DNA of 47,320 nt from an uncultured Pedobacter sp. (lineage in GTDB: Bacteria > Bacteroidota > Bacteroidia > Sphingobacteriales > Sphingobacteriaceae). Made by a program: the position numbers and the translations under genes. Each line of letters begins with the position of its first letter. The first letter of the stretch is position 1. Location: NCBI GenBank assembly GCA_938008555.1, contig CALLKE010000215.1:1-47320 (forward strand). The letters run 5' to 3'. Of this stretch, positions 26,701 to 34,832 are shown one piece after another. The notes beneath the pieces were generated by a model. It saw only the letters and a list, made by a program, of their open reading frames with translations, was not told the origin of the DNA and did not search any database.

Positions 26701-27935
26701 TGCTGGGTAGCTAGGGTAGATGTTGTAGGACCGGTAAATCCAGACGGTAACGCAGAGTAGGGCGCTCCACCAGTTACCTGTACTGTATTATAGATATGAT
26801 TATTAGCAGGACTGTTTTCACCCAAATCTATCAGAGCCAGTACATCTCTAGAGTCGGCAGTGGACCCTACTTTATTGGTCATCCACACCTCCACCCTCGT
26901 AATATTGATCTGAGACGTAATTGTTGGTCTCTGACTTAAAGATTGATTGTAATTATCTCTAAAATATTGTGCTAAGAAGAAGTGCTTATTAACATCGTAA
27001 GAATCGGCCGAAATCTTAAAAGTATTTTGTTGAGATCCATTGGCAATCGTAATATTTTGCTGCTGTGATTTTTGTTGTGAAAACACAGTAGTCACCATTA
27101 GTTTTCCAAACTGCAGCTGGGTTTTTAGTCCAAACAATGCTTGACTACCCGTAATTAAAGAGGTGTTCAATGGAAAGCTAGTATTACCTGCCTCTATTTT
27201 TTTGATAATATCATCGTCTTTGCCTTCAAAACCAGGCTTAGCAGGAATACCCGTAAATTGAACCTTAACCTGATTTTCAAAATCAAATTGGGCATCCGTA
27301 TTGTAGTTCATCAGTATACGCATTCTACTACCAACCTGTCCAACCACGTTTGCCTGCATGTGCTGAGTAAGATCAAAACTAAATTGAGAACGTTGGCTTT
27401 CTTGCAATAAAGGATTTTGATTGACATTAATCCGTCCAGCTAAAATTGCTTCTGCAGATACCTGTGGCCTAATATCGATTGTTGTACCTCCAAATATGGT
27501 TTCAAAGACTCTATTATTAACGACTATCGGTGGTATAAATCCTGGTTCTCTGGCTTGAGCTAAAGGAAGATTTGAAAGCTCTTTCCAATTTTTCTTTTTG
27601 AGAAGCTGGGTTTCATATTTCTGGTATTCTTCAATAGTGAGATATTGAGTGGGGCGATACAGTTGATTTCCCATTTTCTCACTGATGATATACATTCTGT
27701 TGATGGGATCAAACTCTACTTTTCTCTGAATGTTAGATGGATTTGAAAGATTAACACCGTCTTGTTGTTTTAGATTAATATCAGGGGAATCACGGAGGGG
27801 GTATACCAACTTTGACGAATCTAAGTCACTCGCTGTTTTTTGCGCAAAGGCACTCCCCACTCCCAAAAACAAAACAATACTACTTACTATAAAACAAAAA
27901 CTTCTCAACTTTATACGATAAAACGATTCTAACAA
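20781..27935 (-). CDS. sprA: Type IX secretion translocon protein SprA
   Basis: 2384 aa, within the 2300-2500 range of SprA/Sov. An N-terminal hydrophobic export segment (about 10-31, ending FAQ) precedes a giant outer-membrane barrel built of repeated strand pairs, with inserted domains and a final aromatic-rich strand ending FAVRFNLQ. In Flavobacterium, SprA forms the 36-strand pore of the type IX secretion system, through which CTD-tagged proteins and gliding adhesins leave the cell. The order ruvA-sprA-gcvH-VanZ supports the call. No other T9SS genes (gldKLMN, porV) are in the window. Gliding itself cannot be deduced. Confidence 0.96.
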   Translation of the reverse strand: MLESFYRIKLRSFCFIVSSIVLFLGVGSAFAQKTASDLDSSKLVYPLRDSPDINLKQQDGVNLSNPSNIQRKVEFDPINRMYIISEKMGNQLYRPTQYLTIEEYQKYETQLLKKKNWKELSNLPLAQAREPGFIPPIVVNNRVFETIFGGTTIDIRPQVSAEAILAGRINVNQNPLLQESQRSQFSFDLTQHMQANVVGQVGSRMRILMNYNTDAQFDFENQVKVQFTGIPAKPGFEGKDDDIIKKIEAGNTSFPLNTSLITGSQALFGLKTQLQFGKLMVTTVFSQQKSQQQNITIANGSQQNTFKISADSYDVNKHFFLAQYFRDNYNQSLSQRPTITSQINITRVEVWMTNKVGSTADSRDVLALIDLGENSPANNHIYNTVQVTGGAPYSALPSGFTGPTTSTLATQQSNNLLTILPAVVRNTNDNTIATIFQNNGSTDNYAKLSYARKLKSTEYTLNPQLGYISLNSSLNSDEVLAVAFQYTYNGVTYQVGEFSTDIPVTGDAARTQLFVKLLKNETLKTTLPTWNLMMKNIYSLNAFQVNSANFVLDILRLDENTGIPKPQMAEGANTTGKLWLQLAGLDNLNQQSAPIPDGAFDFIEGVTIDSQLGRIKFPVLEPFGSDLQAKFNASESSLITKYVFSELYTMTQSDAQNLYPNHDRYTIQGTYQSQTGTDYLLNAINVPQGSVQVFAGTIPLVEGADFTVDYSTGRVRILNQAILSSGQPIKITLENSELFGIQQRTLIGSRFDYIVNRKLRLGGTVMNLTERPVVQKIGAGQEPLANTIWGVDVNYASKSRWLTKMIDAIPFISTKAPSNITFSGEFANLIPGTPRTGIGYLDDFEATRSVVELKGFLPWQISGTPQKFTESGNIGPSGLGDLSYGYNRARLAFYSIDPIFYVSSSLTPPNILNNNTELSNHYVREVMTQEVFPFQQSPTGAPFPLSTLDLAFYPKIRGPYNYTTTNLNSDGTFVDPQNRWGGILRRIDSNDFDALNVEFIELWMLDPFIYKPTSLGGDLYLDIGNISEDILKDGRQSLENGLPINGDPSQVDQTVWGNVPKLQPVVQAFSNDPSARQYQDVGLDGLSDSDEQTKFASFLAQTNGILTAAAVQQLQADPSSDDFHYFRGSDLDGINAGILKRYELYNGTEGNSKTSQQSIVQTGIDNTASTALPDAEDVNRDNNMTQADQYWEYKISIRPSDITTIGNNYVANIVPASVQLANGQNATVNWIQFKIPVRGTINSNLNVLGPAIGPSQVGGIQDFKSIRFMRMFMTNFADTVVMRLAKLQLVRSEWREYNSVLYLNDNTSVADDKSVFDVTTVSLEENGQSGQIPYVLPPGVVRELDYNNVQFNTQLNEQSLAISVRNLEPGYARAAYKTSVADFRAYRTMQMFIHAEQNPLDLSGAAAINNNDVSAFIRFGADNISNYYEYEIPLQVTSAGTTDPNAIWPVANCLNVQLEAFQMAKIARNNAISSNAINPATGRPWAISDVYKVGNISVKGQPDMSNVLMYTLGVRNTNPLNSPAKSAVVWFDELRLTDPDLRGGWAATGRINAQLADLGNVIISGNKSTSGFGSVNNRIGERSRNNVTGIDVSSNIELGKFLPPRSGVKIPMFVGYSKKVNTPQYNPLSPDLELNTVLANSSQSAQDSILAIVQDYTTNRSINFTNVRKVKTKPNSKNRLWDIENLSASYAYTEYFHRDIKVEDNLKRTYRAGLAYTYSNQQKAITPFTKMKLVKAKPLGFIRDFNFSLLPSSLNFSATVARDYAENKLRNIDPYNTFPIPTFYDKNFQMTRMYGLVWNLARSVQIDFHATNISAIDEPPGSITSGARDSIWQNLLKLGRTTNYTHNANITYNLPINKLPGLDWVTLSTRYSASFTWTGEPLVTANNPNGMNFGNTIQNTRAININPSLNLGNFYNKFKFIRNIKDQGNGFSTIARVLTSLKTVSGAYIRTEAIFLPGYLPNTNLLGQNLVLASPGLDFAFGSQRDIRDDARMHGWITINPQLNTQYNTTYKEDLSLRGIVEPIPDLRIELIATKSRSFSYATNFKYASSINQNSLQSYSPVTTGNYSVSFFTLWTSLESEDPVTNASNTFNLFEYNRAIISRRLAQTNPNSNGIGADGYADGYSKNSQNVIVPAFIAAYTGRDASRVSLSSFPSIPIPNWRITYNGLSKIAFLRHLFSSIDINHAYNSIYSISNFNSLPNYQETNGAMSARDVNNDLVPFYQFSAISVNERFAPLVGINAHLKNNMTVSFEYRKNRGLSLSLANNQLTLQKDGALVFGIGLRTNKFRFPFGLFKQLKLNNDMNFKFDFVINDRKTIIYRTDIDDAEISAGAKNITISPSIDYVLNKQFNVRVFYTNNITKPYTSQTFNTAFSTFGFAVRFNLQ

Positions 27936-28205
27936 AACAACATGTATTAAATTCTCGTACTAGAATATTCTTCTATTCAGATATTCTTTCACTCATTTTA
28001 TATCTACTAACAGCTAACAAGACATGTAAATAACGATCTATATTTTTGTGAAGTATTCAAACGTAGATCTATCATATGCCAATAGCGGGCAGCAATATCG
28101 TTTTTATTTCAATTACAGCAGTGTCTGTTATTTCATTTTTTATCCTATATGTTATTTATTTTTTGTTAACAACAACACTCCATTACTTCGAATAAAAAGA
28201 AACAA

Positions 28206-28790
28206 CTATAGAATGTTCAAAGCAGTTTTTATCAGCTTTTCTACTGTTAAACTTTCTTTTGTTCCCCTTATTACTTGATCTAAAACTTTTTCTGCTGCAT
28301 TTTTTGCAAAACCTAGCATAACCAAAGCAGAAAGAGCCTCATCTTTGGTTGTATGATGATGAGGAATAGCAATTAATGACCCGGATTCTTCTTTTTTTAA
28401 CTTATCCTGTAGCTCTAAGATCATACGCTGTGCAGATTTAGGGCCTATTCCTTTAATTTTCTGAATAAGTGGTATATCTCCTCTAATAATTGCATCCTGA
28501 ATTTCAATAGGTGTAATAGATGATAATATCATACGACCTGTATTCGGCCCTATACCTGAAACAGATATCAAATGCAGAAATAGCTTACGTTCACCCTCTT
28601 CAGAAAAACCGTATAGCGTATGCGCATCTTCCTTCACGTGTAGCCAAGTAAAAAGCTTACAAGTTGTCTTATCTGCTAAGGCAGCATATGTATTCAAAGA
28701 GATGTTAATATGATACCCTACACCACCTGCATCCAGAACTACATAGGTGGGGCATTTAAAAGTTAATTGGCCACTGATATAAGCGTACAC
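28206..28790 (-). CDS. ruvA: Holliday junction branch migration protein RuvA
   Basis: 194 aa. The N-terminal OB domain opens with MYAYISGQLTFKCPTYVVLDAGGVGYHI, followed by two helix-hairpin-helix motifs (LISVSGIGPNTGRMIL and IQKIKGIGPKSAQRMILEL) and the C-terminal RuvB-binding domain (DEALSALVMLGF). RuvA tetramers clamp Holliday junctions and load the RuvB motor. It starts 11 bases after the maeB stop and is probably co-transcribed with it. ruvB and ruvC are not here. Confidence 0.96.
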   Translation of the reverse strand: MYAYISGQLTFKCPTYVVLDAGGVGYHINISLNTYAALADKTTCKLFTWLHVKEDAHTLYGFSEEGERKLFLHLISVSGIGPNTGRMILSSITPIEIQDAIIRGDIPLIQKIKGIGPKSAQRMILELQDKLKKEESGSLIAIPHHHTTKDEALSALVMLGFAKNAAEKVLDQVIRGTKESLTVEKLIKTALNIL

Positions 28791-28801
28791 TTTGACAAAA
28801 T

Positions 28802-31123
28802 TTAAGATTTACGAATACGCTTAAAAATGTTCTTCTGAGGACTTTTTTCACCTAGTTCTTCCTCTTTTGCTTGAACATCTACAACAGCAATAGTAACCAT
28901 GTTCACAATTTCGCGAATAGAGCTTCCTAATTGTAAAACATGCACTGGTTTTTTTAATCCAAGTAAAATTGGGCCCACTGCCTCTGCATCGCCGAGCTCC
29001 TGTAATAATTTATATGCAACATTTCCGGACTCGAGTGTTGGAAAGATCAATACATTAGCTGGTGCACCACTTAATCTACTGAAAGGATAGTTATCTTTTA
29101 ATAAGTTGGGATTCATTGCAAAATTCGCTTGCATCTCTCCATCTACTACAATATCTGGATACTTCTCATGTAATAATTTTACAGCTTGGCGTGTTTTTTC
29201 GGGGATTATTCCATCATTTGATCCAAAGTTTGAGTAGGATAGCAATGCGATACGGGGCTTAATGTTGAATTTTTTCACTGAGCGATCTAATAAAACAGTG
29301 ATATCCACTAACTCCTCAACACTTGGATTTATGTTGACTGTAGCATCTCCAAAAAAGATAGGACCTTTCTTAGTGATCATCATGTACATTCCTGCTACTT
29401 TATTAACTCCACTTTCAATACCAATAATTTGCAAAGCAGGCTTAATAGTTGCTGCATAATTTTTCGTCAAACCTGAAATCAACGCATCTGCTTCACCAAA
29501 TTGAACCATTGAAGCACCGTAGTAGTTCCTATCACGCATTATTTTCCTTGCTTCCGATAGCGTAACTCCTCTTCGCTGGCGCTTTTCAAAAAGATAATCT
29601 GCATACTGATTCAGTTTTATTGTTTCCTCTAATGGATCTATGATCTCTACACCATCCAGTTCTAGTTCATTTTCAAGTAAAATCTGTTTGATCAGCTCTT
29701 TGTTTCCTAATAAAATGGGGATGGCAATATGTTCATCTCGAACAATCTGTGCAACCTTCAATATTTTATAATTATCGGCCTCTGCAAAAACAACACGTTT
29801 GGGATTAGATTTGGCCTTGTTAGTCACGGCACGTAATAACGCATCATCCGTACCTAATCTCAACTTCAGCTCTTCTTTGTATGCATCCCAATCTGTAATT
29901 ATTTTGCGGGCAACACCAGAGTCAATCGCAGCTTTAGCTACCGCAGGAGATACTGCTGTAATTAAACGAAAATCAATAGGCTTGGGGATAATATAGTCTT
30001 TGCCAAATTTTAAATTCTTGGTATTGTAAGCCATGTTGACTGCCTCTGGGACAGACTTTTTTGCTAATTCAGCAATAGCTTTCACAGCCGCTATCTTCAT
30101 TTCTTCATTAATAGAAGTTGATCGCACGTCTAGTGCTCCTCTAAAAATGTATGGGAACCCGAGCACATTATTTACCTGATTAGGATAATCAGATCGGCCT
30201 GTGGCCATAATAATATCTTTACGTGTTTGAACAGCAAGATCATAAGCAATCTCAGGATCAGGATTGGCCATTGCGAAAACAATTGGATTTTTAGCCATTG
30301 TTTTTAACATGGCCGCAGTCAGCACATCGGGGGATGACAAACCAATAAAAACATCGGCGTCTTTCATAGCCTCGGCCAGCGTATTGATTTTACGAGCGGT
30401 AGCAAATTCTGCCTTCGTACCTTCCAGTTTAGCTCGATCGTTACGAATCACTCCGCTCCGATCAAGCATTACAATGTTTTCACTTTTTGCTCCCATCCGC
30501 ACGTATAAGCGCGTACATGATATAGCAGCAGCTCCTGCCCCATTGACAACAATTTTTACTTTATCTAGTTTCTTTTTTTGGATTTCGCACGCATTTATTA
30601 AAGCTGCTGCTGATATAATAGCGGTTCCGTGCTGATCGTCATGCATCACCGGAATCTTCATTTCTTCCTTTAAGCGACGTTCTATTTCAAAGCATTCAGG
30701 AGCTTTGATATCTTCTAAATTAATCCCTCCAAAAGTGGGTTCAAGTGCTTTTACGATGTTAACAAATTCATCAATATTTTTTGCATTCAACTCTAAGTCG
30801 AATACATCAATATCAGCAAACAGCTTAAAAAGGATACCTTTTCCTTCCATGACAGGCTTACCTGCCTCTGGACCAATATCTCCTAAGCCAAGCACTGCAG
30901 TACCATTGCTAATAACAGCTACTAGATTCCCTTTTGCTGTGTATTTATATACTTCTTCTTTATTACTGGCAATCCGTAGGCAGGGCTCAGCTACACCAGG
31001 TGAATAAGCTAAAGCTAAATCGCGCTGAGAATTTGTGGGTTTGGTGGAAACAACTTGGATTTTGCCGGGACGTCCTTGCGAATGATAGTCCAGTGCATCT
31101 TGTTTATGGTTAGTCTTACTCAT
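28802..31123 (-). CDS. maeB: NADP-dependent malic enzyme with C-terminal phosphotransacetylase-like domain
   Basis: 773 aa. Residues ~1-430 are the malic enzyme (VYKYTAKGNLVAVISNGTAVLGLG, KPVMEGKGILFKLFADIDVFD and the NADP-binding VVNGAGAAAISCTRLY). Residues ~440-760 are a phosphate acetyltransferase-like domain (RVVFAEADNYKILKVAQI, FFGDATVNINPS, LLSYSNFGSNDG). The enzyme decarboxylates malate to pyruvate with NADPH formation; the second domain usually has no transferase activity and acts in acetyl-CoA-responsive regulation. Its own promoter is visible upstream; ruvA follows. Confidence 0.95.
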   Translation of the reverse strand: MSKTNHKQDALDYHSQGRPGKIQVVSTKPTNSQRDLALAYSPGVAEPCLRIASNKEEVYKYTAKGNLVAVISNGTAVLGLGDIGPEAGKPVMEGKGILFKLFADIDVFDLELNAKNIDEFVNIVKALEPTFGGINLEDIKAPECFEIERRLKEEMKIPVMHDDQHGTAIISAAALINACEIQKKKLDKVKIVVNGAGAAAISCTRLYVRMGAKSENIVMLDRSGVIRNDRAKLEGTKAEFATARKINTLAEAMKDADVFIGLSSPDVLTAAMLKTMAKNPIVFAMANPDPEIAYDLAVQTRKDIIMATGRSDYPNQVNNVLGFPYIFRGALDVRSTSINEEMKIAAVKAIAELAKKSVPEAVNMAYNTKNLKFGKDYIIPKPIDFRLITAVSPAVAKAAIDSGVARKIITDWDAYKEELKLRLGTDDALLRAVTNKAKSNPKRVVFAEADNYKILKVAQIVRDEHIAIPILLGNKELIKQILLENELELDGVEIIDPLEETIKLNQYADYLFEKRQRRGVTLSEARKIMRDRNYYGASMVQFGEADALISGLTKNYAATIKPALQIIGIESGVNKVAGMYMMITKKGPIFFGDATVNINPSVEELVDITVLLDRSVKKFNIKPRIALLSYSNFGSNDGIIPEKTRQAVKLLHEKYPDIVVDGEMQANFAMNPNLLKDNYPFSRLSGAPANVLIFPTLESGNVAYKLLQELGDAEAVGPILLGLKKPVHVLQLGSSIREIVNMVTIAVVDVQAKEEELGEKSPQKNIFKRIRKS

Positions 31124-31147
31124 TGATCATGTTATTGAAACATTCGC

Positions 31148-31176
31148 CAAAAGTACGATTCTTATTACAAAGCCAA
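31148..31176 (-). promoter_or_regulatory. Predicted maeB promoter
   Basis: Minus-strand TTG (31176-31174), an 18-base spacer and TACTTTTG (31155-31148) match the Bacteroidota promoter with a shortened -33 box. The implied leader before the maeB ATG at 31123 is about 18 bases. Confidence 0.5.
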
Positions 31177-31202
31177 TAAGATGCCGAGTGCTGTATTTAT
31201 AA

Positions 31203-31231
31203 AAAAGACCGAGCTCTTCATTCGGTCTTTT
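31203..31231 (-). terminator. Rho-independent terminator after the DUF3108 gene
   Basis: AAAAGACCGA (31203-31212) pairs with TCGGTCTTTT (31222-31231), a perfect 10-base stem over a 9-base loop. On the minus strand it is followed by more T residues (TCTTTTTT), 15 bases beyond the DUF3108 stop. It separates the ppiD-DUF2480-DUF3108 unit from the maeB promoter. Confidence 0.85.
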
Positions 31232-31246
31232 AGTGATTATTTTAAC

Positions 31247-32029
31247 CTAATGTTTAACTGTGGCAGCCGTCATTGGATATTTCACGCCAGTAGCACTGAT
31301 CAACTCTATCACAACAGAACCTATCACAATCTCTACTTCAGCCTTTACAGGAATTCGATTCCCATCATCTGTTACCCAGAGATACAATTTGCTGTTTTTT
31401 CTAAAAATTCGGCCTGGTTGAATAGATGGATTAAATTTTAAGCAATTGAGATCTCCCAAACTGGTTTTTATTCGCTCTTTCCCCACATAGGTTATATCTA
31501 TTTTAGATATCGCATTAGTTAAATAATAATTAATACTGAACATATCGCCCTCTTTAATTTTTGTCAGGTCCAAGCTTCTTGCAAAAAAATATGCTGAAAC
31601 CAGATCAAAGGTTTGACTATCGCATTTTAAAGTATTTTCATTTGTAAGGACCTGTCTCTTATCTTGGTAAAACCTCGCTTTATCACTGCGACGATAGTCA
31701 CCTTCTCTAATATCTTCAGTATACAAATAAGGAGTTAATTCTTCCTTATCTATATATGAGTCGTAACGATCACGCACTTTATTAAACAGTGCAAAAACCC
31801 CAGCTGTGTGCCCCTCTCCTATTAAATGAAAAACTGCATTATTATCAAAGCTCAATTCACTATCCTCCACTCGAACAGTCGCCTCTCCAGCTGTTAGAAT
31901 ACCATACTTCACTTTGTACTTCAATTCTTCTCCAGCCTGAAACACCTTTTCTTTTCTCTTATGAGGCTCCTGAGCCATTGTTTGATATCCAACAGCGATA
32001 AAAAATAGCACGAAGATTAGTCTTAGCAT
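31247..32029 (-). CDS. DUF3108 domain protein, exported
   Basis: 260 aa from the ATG at 32029, which opens a clear signal peptide (MLRLIFVLFFIAVGYQTMAQ). An upstream ATG at 32101 would overlap the DUF2480 gene and push the signal peptide inward, so it was not used. The mature part begins FQAGEELKYKVKYGILTAGEATV, the DUF3108 hallmark, and continues as alternating strands, consistent with a periplasmic all-beta protein. Function is unknown; being last in an operon with a PpiD-like chaperone suggests an envelope role. Confidence 0.85.
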   Translation of the reverse strand: MLRLIFVLFFIAVGYQTMAQEPHKRKEKVFQAGEELKYKVKYGILTAGEATVRVEDSELSFDNNAVFHLIGEGHTAGVFALFNKVRDRYDSYIDKEELTPYLYTEDIREGDYRRSDKARFYQDKRQVLTNENTLKCDSQTFDLVSAYFFARSLDLTKIKEGDMFSINYYLTNAISKIDITYVGKERIKTSLGDLNCLKFNPSIQPGRIFRKNSKLYLWVTDDGNRIPVKAEVEIVIGSVVIELISATGVKYPMTAATVKH

Positions 32030-32054
32030 TGAGATAAATGTTTTATAGAAATTG

Positions 32055-32570
32055 TTAAATCTTACGTTTATAAATAGGTACTGTCGAACAAGGTTCTCCA
32101 TACATAATACTTCTGGCTACTGTGCTTAACCTTGATGTCAGCTCTACAAACGACGAAATAGGAACTGAAATCTCCCCACAACCTTTCACAACGACACGTT
32201 GATCTCGATATCGTTCTAGATCTATTTTAGCCAGCATACGATCAAAGAGAATGGTTTCCAAAACTTCCAAATTACCAAACACAACCACTTTCACATAAGG
32301 GGTGAGCTTATTGGCTAATAACATATATGCCCAAGTTGGAACGATTGCGTCAGATGAACAAATAATAGCAACATATTTATCCTGGTATGTGGACCAGTCT
32401 TCATTTTTGATCATCTCACGAAAGTCCTTTTCCTTCAATACCAATCCTTGGAAGAGGTGTTGCTTGATATCATATAGAACTCGCTCTCCTTTGGAGTATA
32501 GGTCTGCCAAATCAAAACTGACTAAATTACTCCCAGCAACTTTGTTAATTATTTCCTTCTGTATATCCAT
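32055..32570 (-). CDS. DUF2480 family protein
   Basis: 171 aa from the ATG at 32570 (MDIQKEIINKVAGSNLVSFDLADLY); a longer frame to 32630 adds 20 hydrophobic residues running almost to the ppiD stop and is less likely. DUF2480 is a Bacteroidota family of unknown function; the blocks VAIICSSDAIVPTWAYMLLA and VVVKGCGEISVPISSFVELT fit it. It is probably cytosolic, with no signal or membrane segment. It lies between the PpiD-like gene (69 bases) and the DUF3108 gene (25 bases) on one strand. Confidence 0.8.
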   Translation of the reverse strand: MDIQKEIINKVAGSNLVSFDLADLYSKGERVLYDIKQHLFQGLVLKEKDFREMIKNEDWSTYQDKYVAIICSSDAIVPTWAYMLLANKLTPYVKVVVFGNLEVLETILFDRMLAKIDLERYRDQRVVVKGCGEISVPISSFVELTSRLSTVARSIMYGEPCSTVPIYKRKI

Positions 32571-32639
32571 AACGTTATAAACAAAAAATCCGGAAAAGAA
32601 ATAAATCTCCCCCGGATACAAAGTTAACAATGTTAAGCC

Positions 32640-34754
32640 TTAAAAGAATCGAGCACGGTTGTCTTTAATATTGGCCTCATCACTAAGCACCTTGTACGTT
32701 TCATTGCTGGCTCTTTGCAAAAGCCCTTGTAAAATCTGTTGTTTCTGTCTAAATGCATTACTCAAAGGGCTGGGAATACTAAATCCATTAACAACAAATA
32801 CATACACTCCATTATCGCCATCGATAGCTTTAGAAAGTTTATTCGGCTGCGAGCCAAAAACGGCCCCAACTAGTTTGTTTTCTTGAGCAACACCAGGAAG
32901 TATCGGGTTAGCAAATACCATATTTTCAACAGGAATAACTGGTTTATCGAGTTTTTTAGCTAGCTGATCAATCGATGAAGAACCTGTAAGTGCATTATTC
33001 ATTTTATCTAACAGCATCTTAGATTTTACACGATTCAATACGAAAGGTTTTATTTGCTTTTTCACTTGTTCTAAAGACATGGTTCCTTTCTCATAAATCG
33101 ACAAAAGTTTAGCTACTACGAATTTATTATTAGTTTCAAAAATCTGCTTTGCCACCTCTCCTTCTGACGCTTTATATGCCCATCGAACTAACTCTCGCGG
33201 GTTTTCTAAGCCTTGTATTGAAGCCGATGTCGGCAACACATGCTCAGCCAGTAGCTTAGTACATCTCATTTTTTTAGATTCTTCATCAAATGAATCTGCA
33301 TCATTTACATTGCCCAAGAATGTAGATGCCTTCGCATAATAGTCTTGCTGCGTTTTAGAACTACTTATTAATGCTTTATCTACCAAAGCAATTTTTGCAA
33401 CTTTTGAAGCTCCTTTTTGACTATCAATTCTAACTACATGCACACCAAATTGCGTTGTGATTATTTTTAGATCACCCGGCTTGCCATTAAATACAGCATC
33501 TTCAAATTCAGGTATCATTGCACCTCGACCAAAAACGCCCAAACTACCACCCTTGTCTTTCGAAGCATCCGTTCCATATTTTGCAGCCAGGCTAGCAAAA
33601 CTTTCAGCCCCAATTTGAATGATATTTTTGATAGAATCTGCTTTTGCTAATGCTTTTTCAATACCGCCTTCTGCCGTTGGGTTAATCAATATATGGCTTG
33701 CCCTAACCGAATCTGGTGACATTTTAACATCCAAAACTTTGACCATTGTGTAAACTCCATTACTAAATATTGGGCCAACAAACGCTCCCTTTTGAGCACT
33801 AAATACAGCAGTATCTACTTTTGGATCTAATTGCCCTTTTTGGATATATGAAATAGGCATCTTTGTATCTGAATTAATTCCCACAAACAATGAATCATTG
33901 GTTGTAGCCTTAAACTCAGTAACTAACCTTTCCACTTTTGCTTTGGTCTCAAGAGAATCTGTTTTTGATGGAATGGCATCAAAAACAACATATTCGATTG
34001 TTCTATTTTCCTGAGGATTTTTAAAGCGGTATTTATTTTCTCGGTAGTAATCTTTATAATCTTGATCTGAAATTTTGACAGATTTATCTGGAATAGAAGC
34101 ATAATCTAATGTGACATAATGGAAATTAGCCAACTTATTTCTTTGATTGTAATCTTCACGGGCTTCCAGAGATGTAACATATAAACCATTTCTAATTAGT
34201 TCGTTGTATTTTTGAGCCAACCGGCTCTCGCGGATACCTAAAAGAAAAGAAGTCCACTGCATACTCATCTCACTTTGTGGACTCTGAGTTTTTATTTTTT
34301 CTATAAATGCTCCTAATTGTGCCCGATCGACCTCACCTGTTTGAGGATTACCAAATGTTTGCACCACTTTAGGGTCAGGATTTTTTCCAGTTATTAAATC
34401 ATTCAATTCATTCTTACTAACCTGGATCCCCAAACGATTCGTTTCCTTATCAATTAAAATCCGAGAAACAGTTTGATTCCATGTATTTTCCACTACATAA
34501 GCCATCATTTGTGGATTCAAATTTTGATGACCCATTTGCCGTTTAAAGCGATTGACATTCACGTCCACTTTATTATTAAAATCTTGCACCGGTATAACCT
34601 CATCGGCTACTATTCCTACTTCATTTTCGTGTGCTCTCCAGAATGGACTACCCAATCGAATCACATCTCCAATCAAAAATGCAACTATTGCAAACCCTAT
34701 CACCCCAACCAGGATAATACCCGCTCGGTTACGCAGAAAACTCATTATTCCCAT
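32640..34754 (-). CDS. PpiD/SurA-like peptidylprolyl isomerase, membrane-anchored
   Basis: 704 aa. One N-terminal membrane helix (about 11-31, in RAGIILVGVIGFAIVAFLIG), a SurA_N-like chaperone region (~40-190), then a parvulin rotamase domain near 340-445 (VRASHILINPT, GGSLGVFGRGAMIPEFEDAVF, TTQFGVHVVRID) and a further chaperone-like C-terminal part. Such proteins help newly exported outer-membrane proteins fold in the periplasm. The start could also be the ATG 9 bases downstream (MSFLRNRAG). It is first in the unit with DUF2480 and DUF3108. Confidence 0.92.
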   Translation of the reverse strand: MGIMSFLRNRAGIILVGVIGFAIVAFLIGDVIRLGSPFWRAHENEVGIVADEVIPVQDFNNKVDVNVNRFKRQMGHQNLNPQMMAYVVENTWNQTVSRILIDKETNRLGIQVSKNELNDLITGKNPDPKVVQTFGNPQTGEVDRAQLGAFIEKIKTQSPQSEMSMQWTSFLLGIRESRLAQKYNELIRNGLYVTSLEAREDYNQRNKLANFHYVTLDYASIPDKSVKISDQDYKDYYRENKYRFKNPQENRTIEYVVFDAIPSKTDSLETKAKVERLVTEFKATTNDSLFVGINSDTKMPISYIQKGQLDPKVDTAVFSAQKGAFVGPIFSNGVYTMVKVLDVKMSPDSVRASHILINPTAEGGIEKALAKADSIKNIIQIGAESFASLAAKYGTDASKDKGGSLGVFGRGAMIPEFEDAVFNGKPGDLKIITTQFGVHVVRIDSQKGASKVAKIALVDKALISSSKTQQDYYAKASTFLGNVNDADSFDEESKKMRCTKLLAEHVLPTSASIQGLENPRELVRWAYKASEGEVAKQIFETNNKFVVAKLLSIYEKGTMSLEQVKKQIKPFVLNRVKSKMLLDKMNNALTGSSSIDQLAKKLDKPVIPVENMVFANPILPGVAQENKLVGAVFGSQPNKLSKAIDGDNGVYVFVVNGFSIPSPLSNAFRQKQQILQGLLQRASNETYKVLSDEANIKDNRARFF

Positions 34755-34772
34755 AAGTAAAATTGATTTAAA

Positions 34773-34789
34773 TGCTCTTTAAAAGAGCA
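34773..34789. repeat. 8-base inverted repeat upstream of the ppiD-like gene
   Basis: TGCTCTTT (34773-34780) and AAAGAGCA (34782-34789) are perfect complements around one base. The repeat lies 19 bases before the start codon of the PpiD-like gene. It could be an operator or an mRNA hairpin near the ribosome-binding region. Confidence 0.4.
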
Positions 34790-34810
34790 CGCGCAAGATA
34801 CAAATTCGAA

Positions 34811-34832
34811 TCCTGAATTTCCAAATTCAGGA
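34811..34832. repeat. 10-base perfect inverted repeat between exporter and ppiD-like genes
   Basis: TCCTGAATTT (34811-34820) and AAATTCAGGA (34823-34832) form a 22-base palindrome with a 2-base centre. It lies downstream of the ABC exporter stop on the minus strand, but no T-run follows, so it is not a standard terminator. A protein-binding site for a dimer is equally possible. Confidence 0.5.

Noticed and set aside
28048..28278. 76-residue plus-strand ORF in the sprA-ruvA gap
   Set aside because: It overlaps ruvA on the other strand and shows no coding pattern.
32030..32101. Upstream start for the DUF3108 protein
   Set aside because: It would overlap the DUF2480 gene and bury the clear signal peptide starting at 32029.
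34801..34832. TTCGAATCC resembling a tRNA T-loop
   Set aside because: No acceptor, D or anticodon arm can be folded around it; it is next to a simple palindrome.
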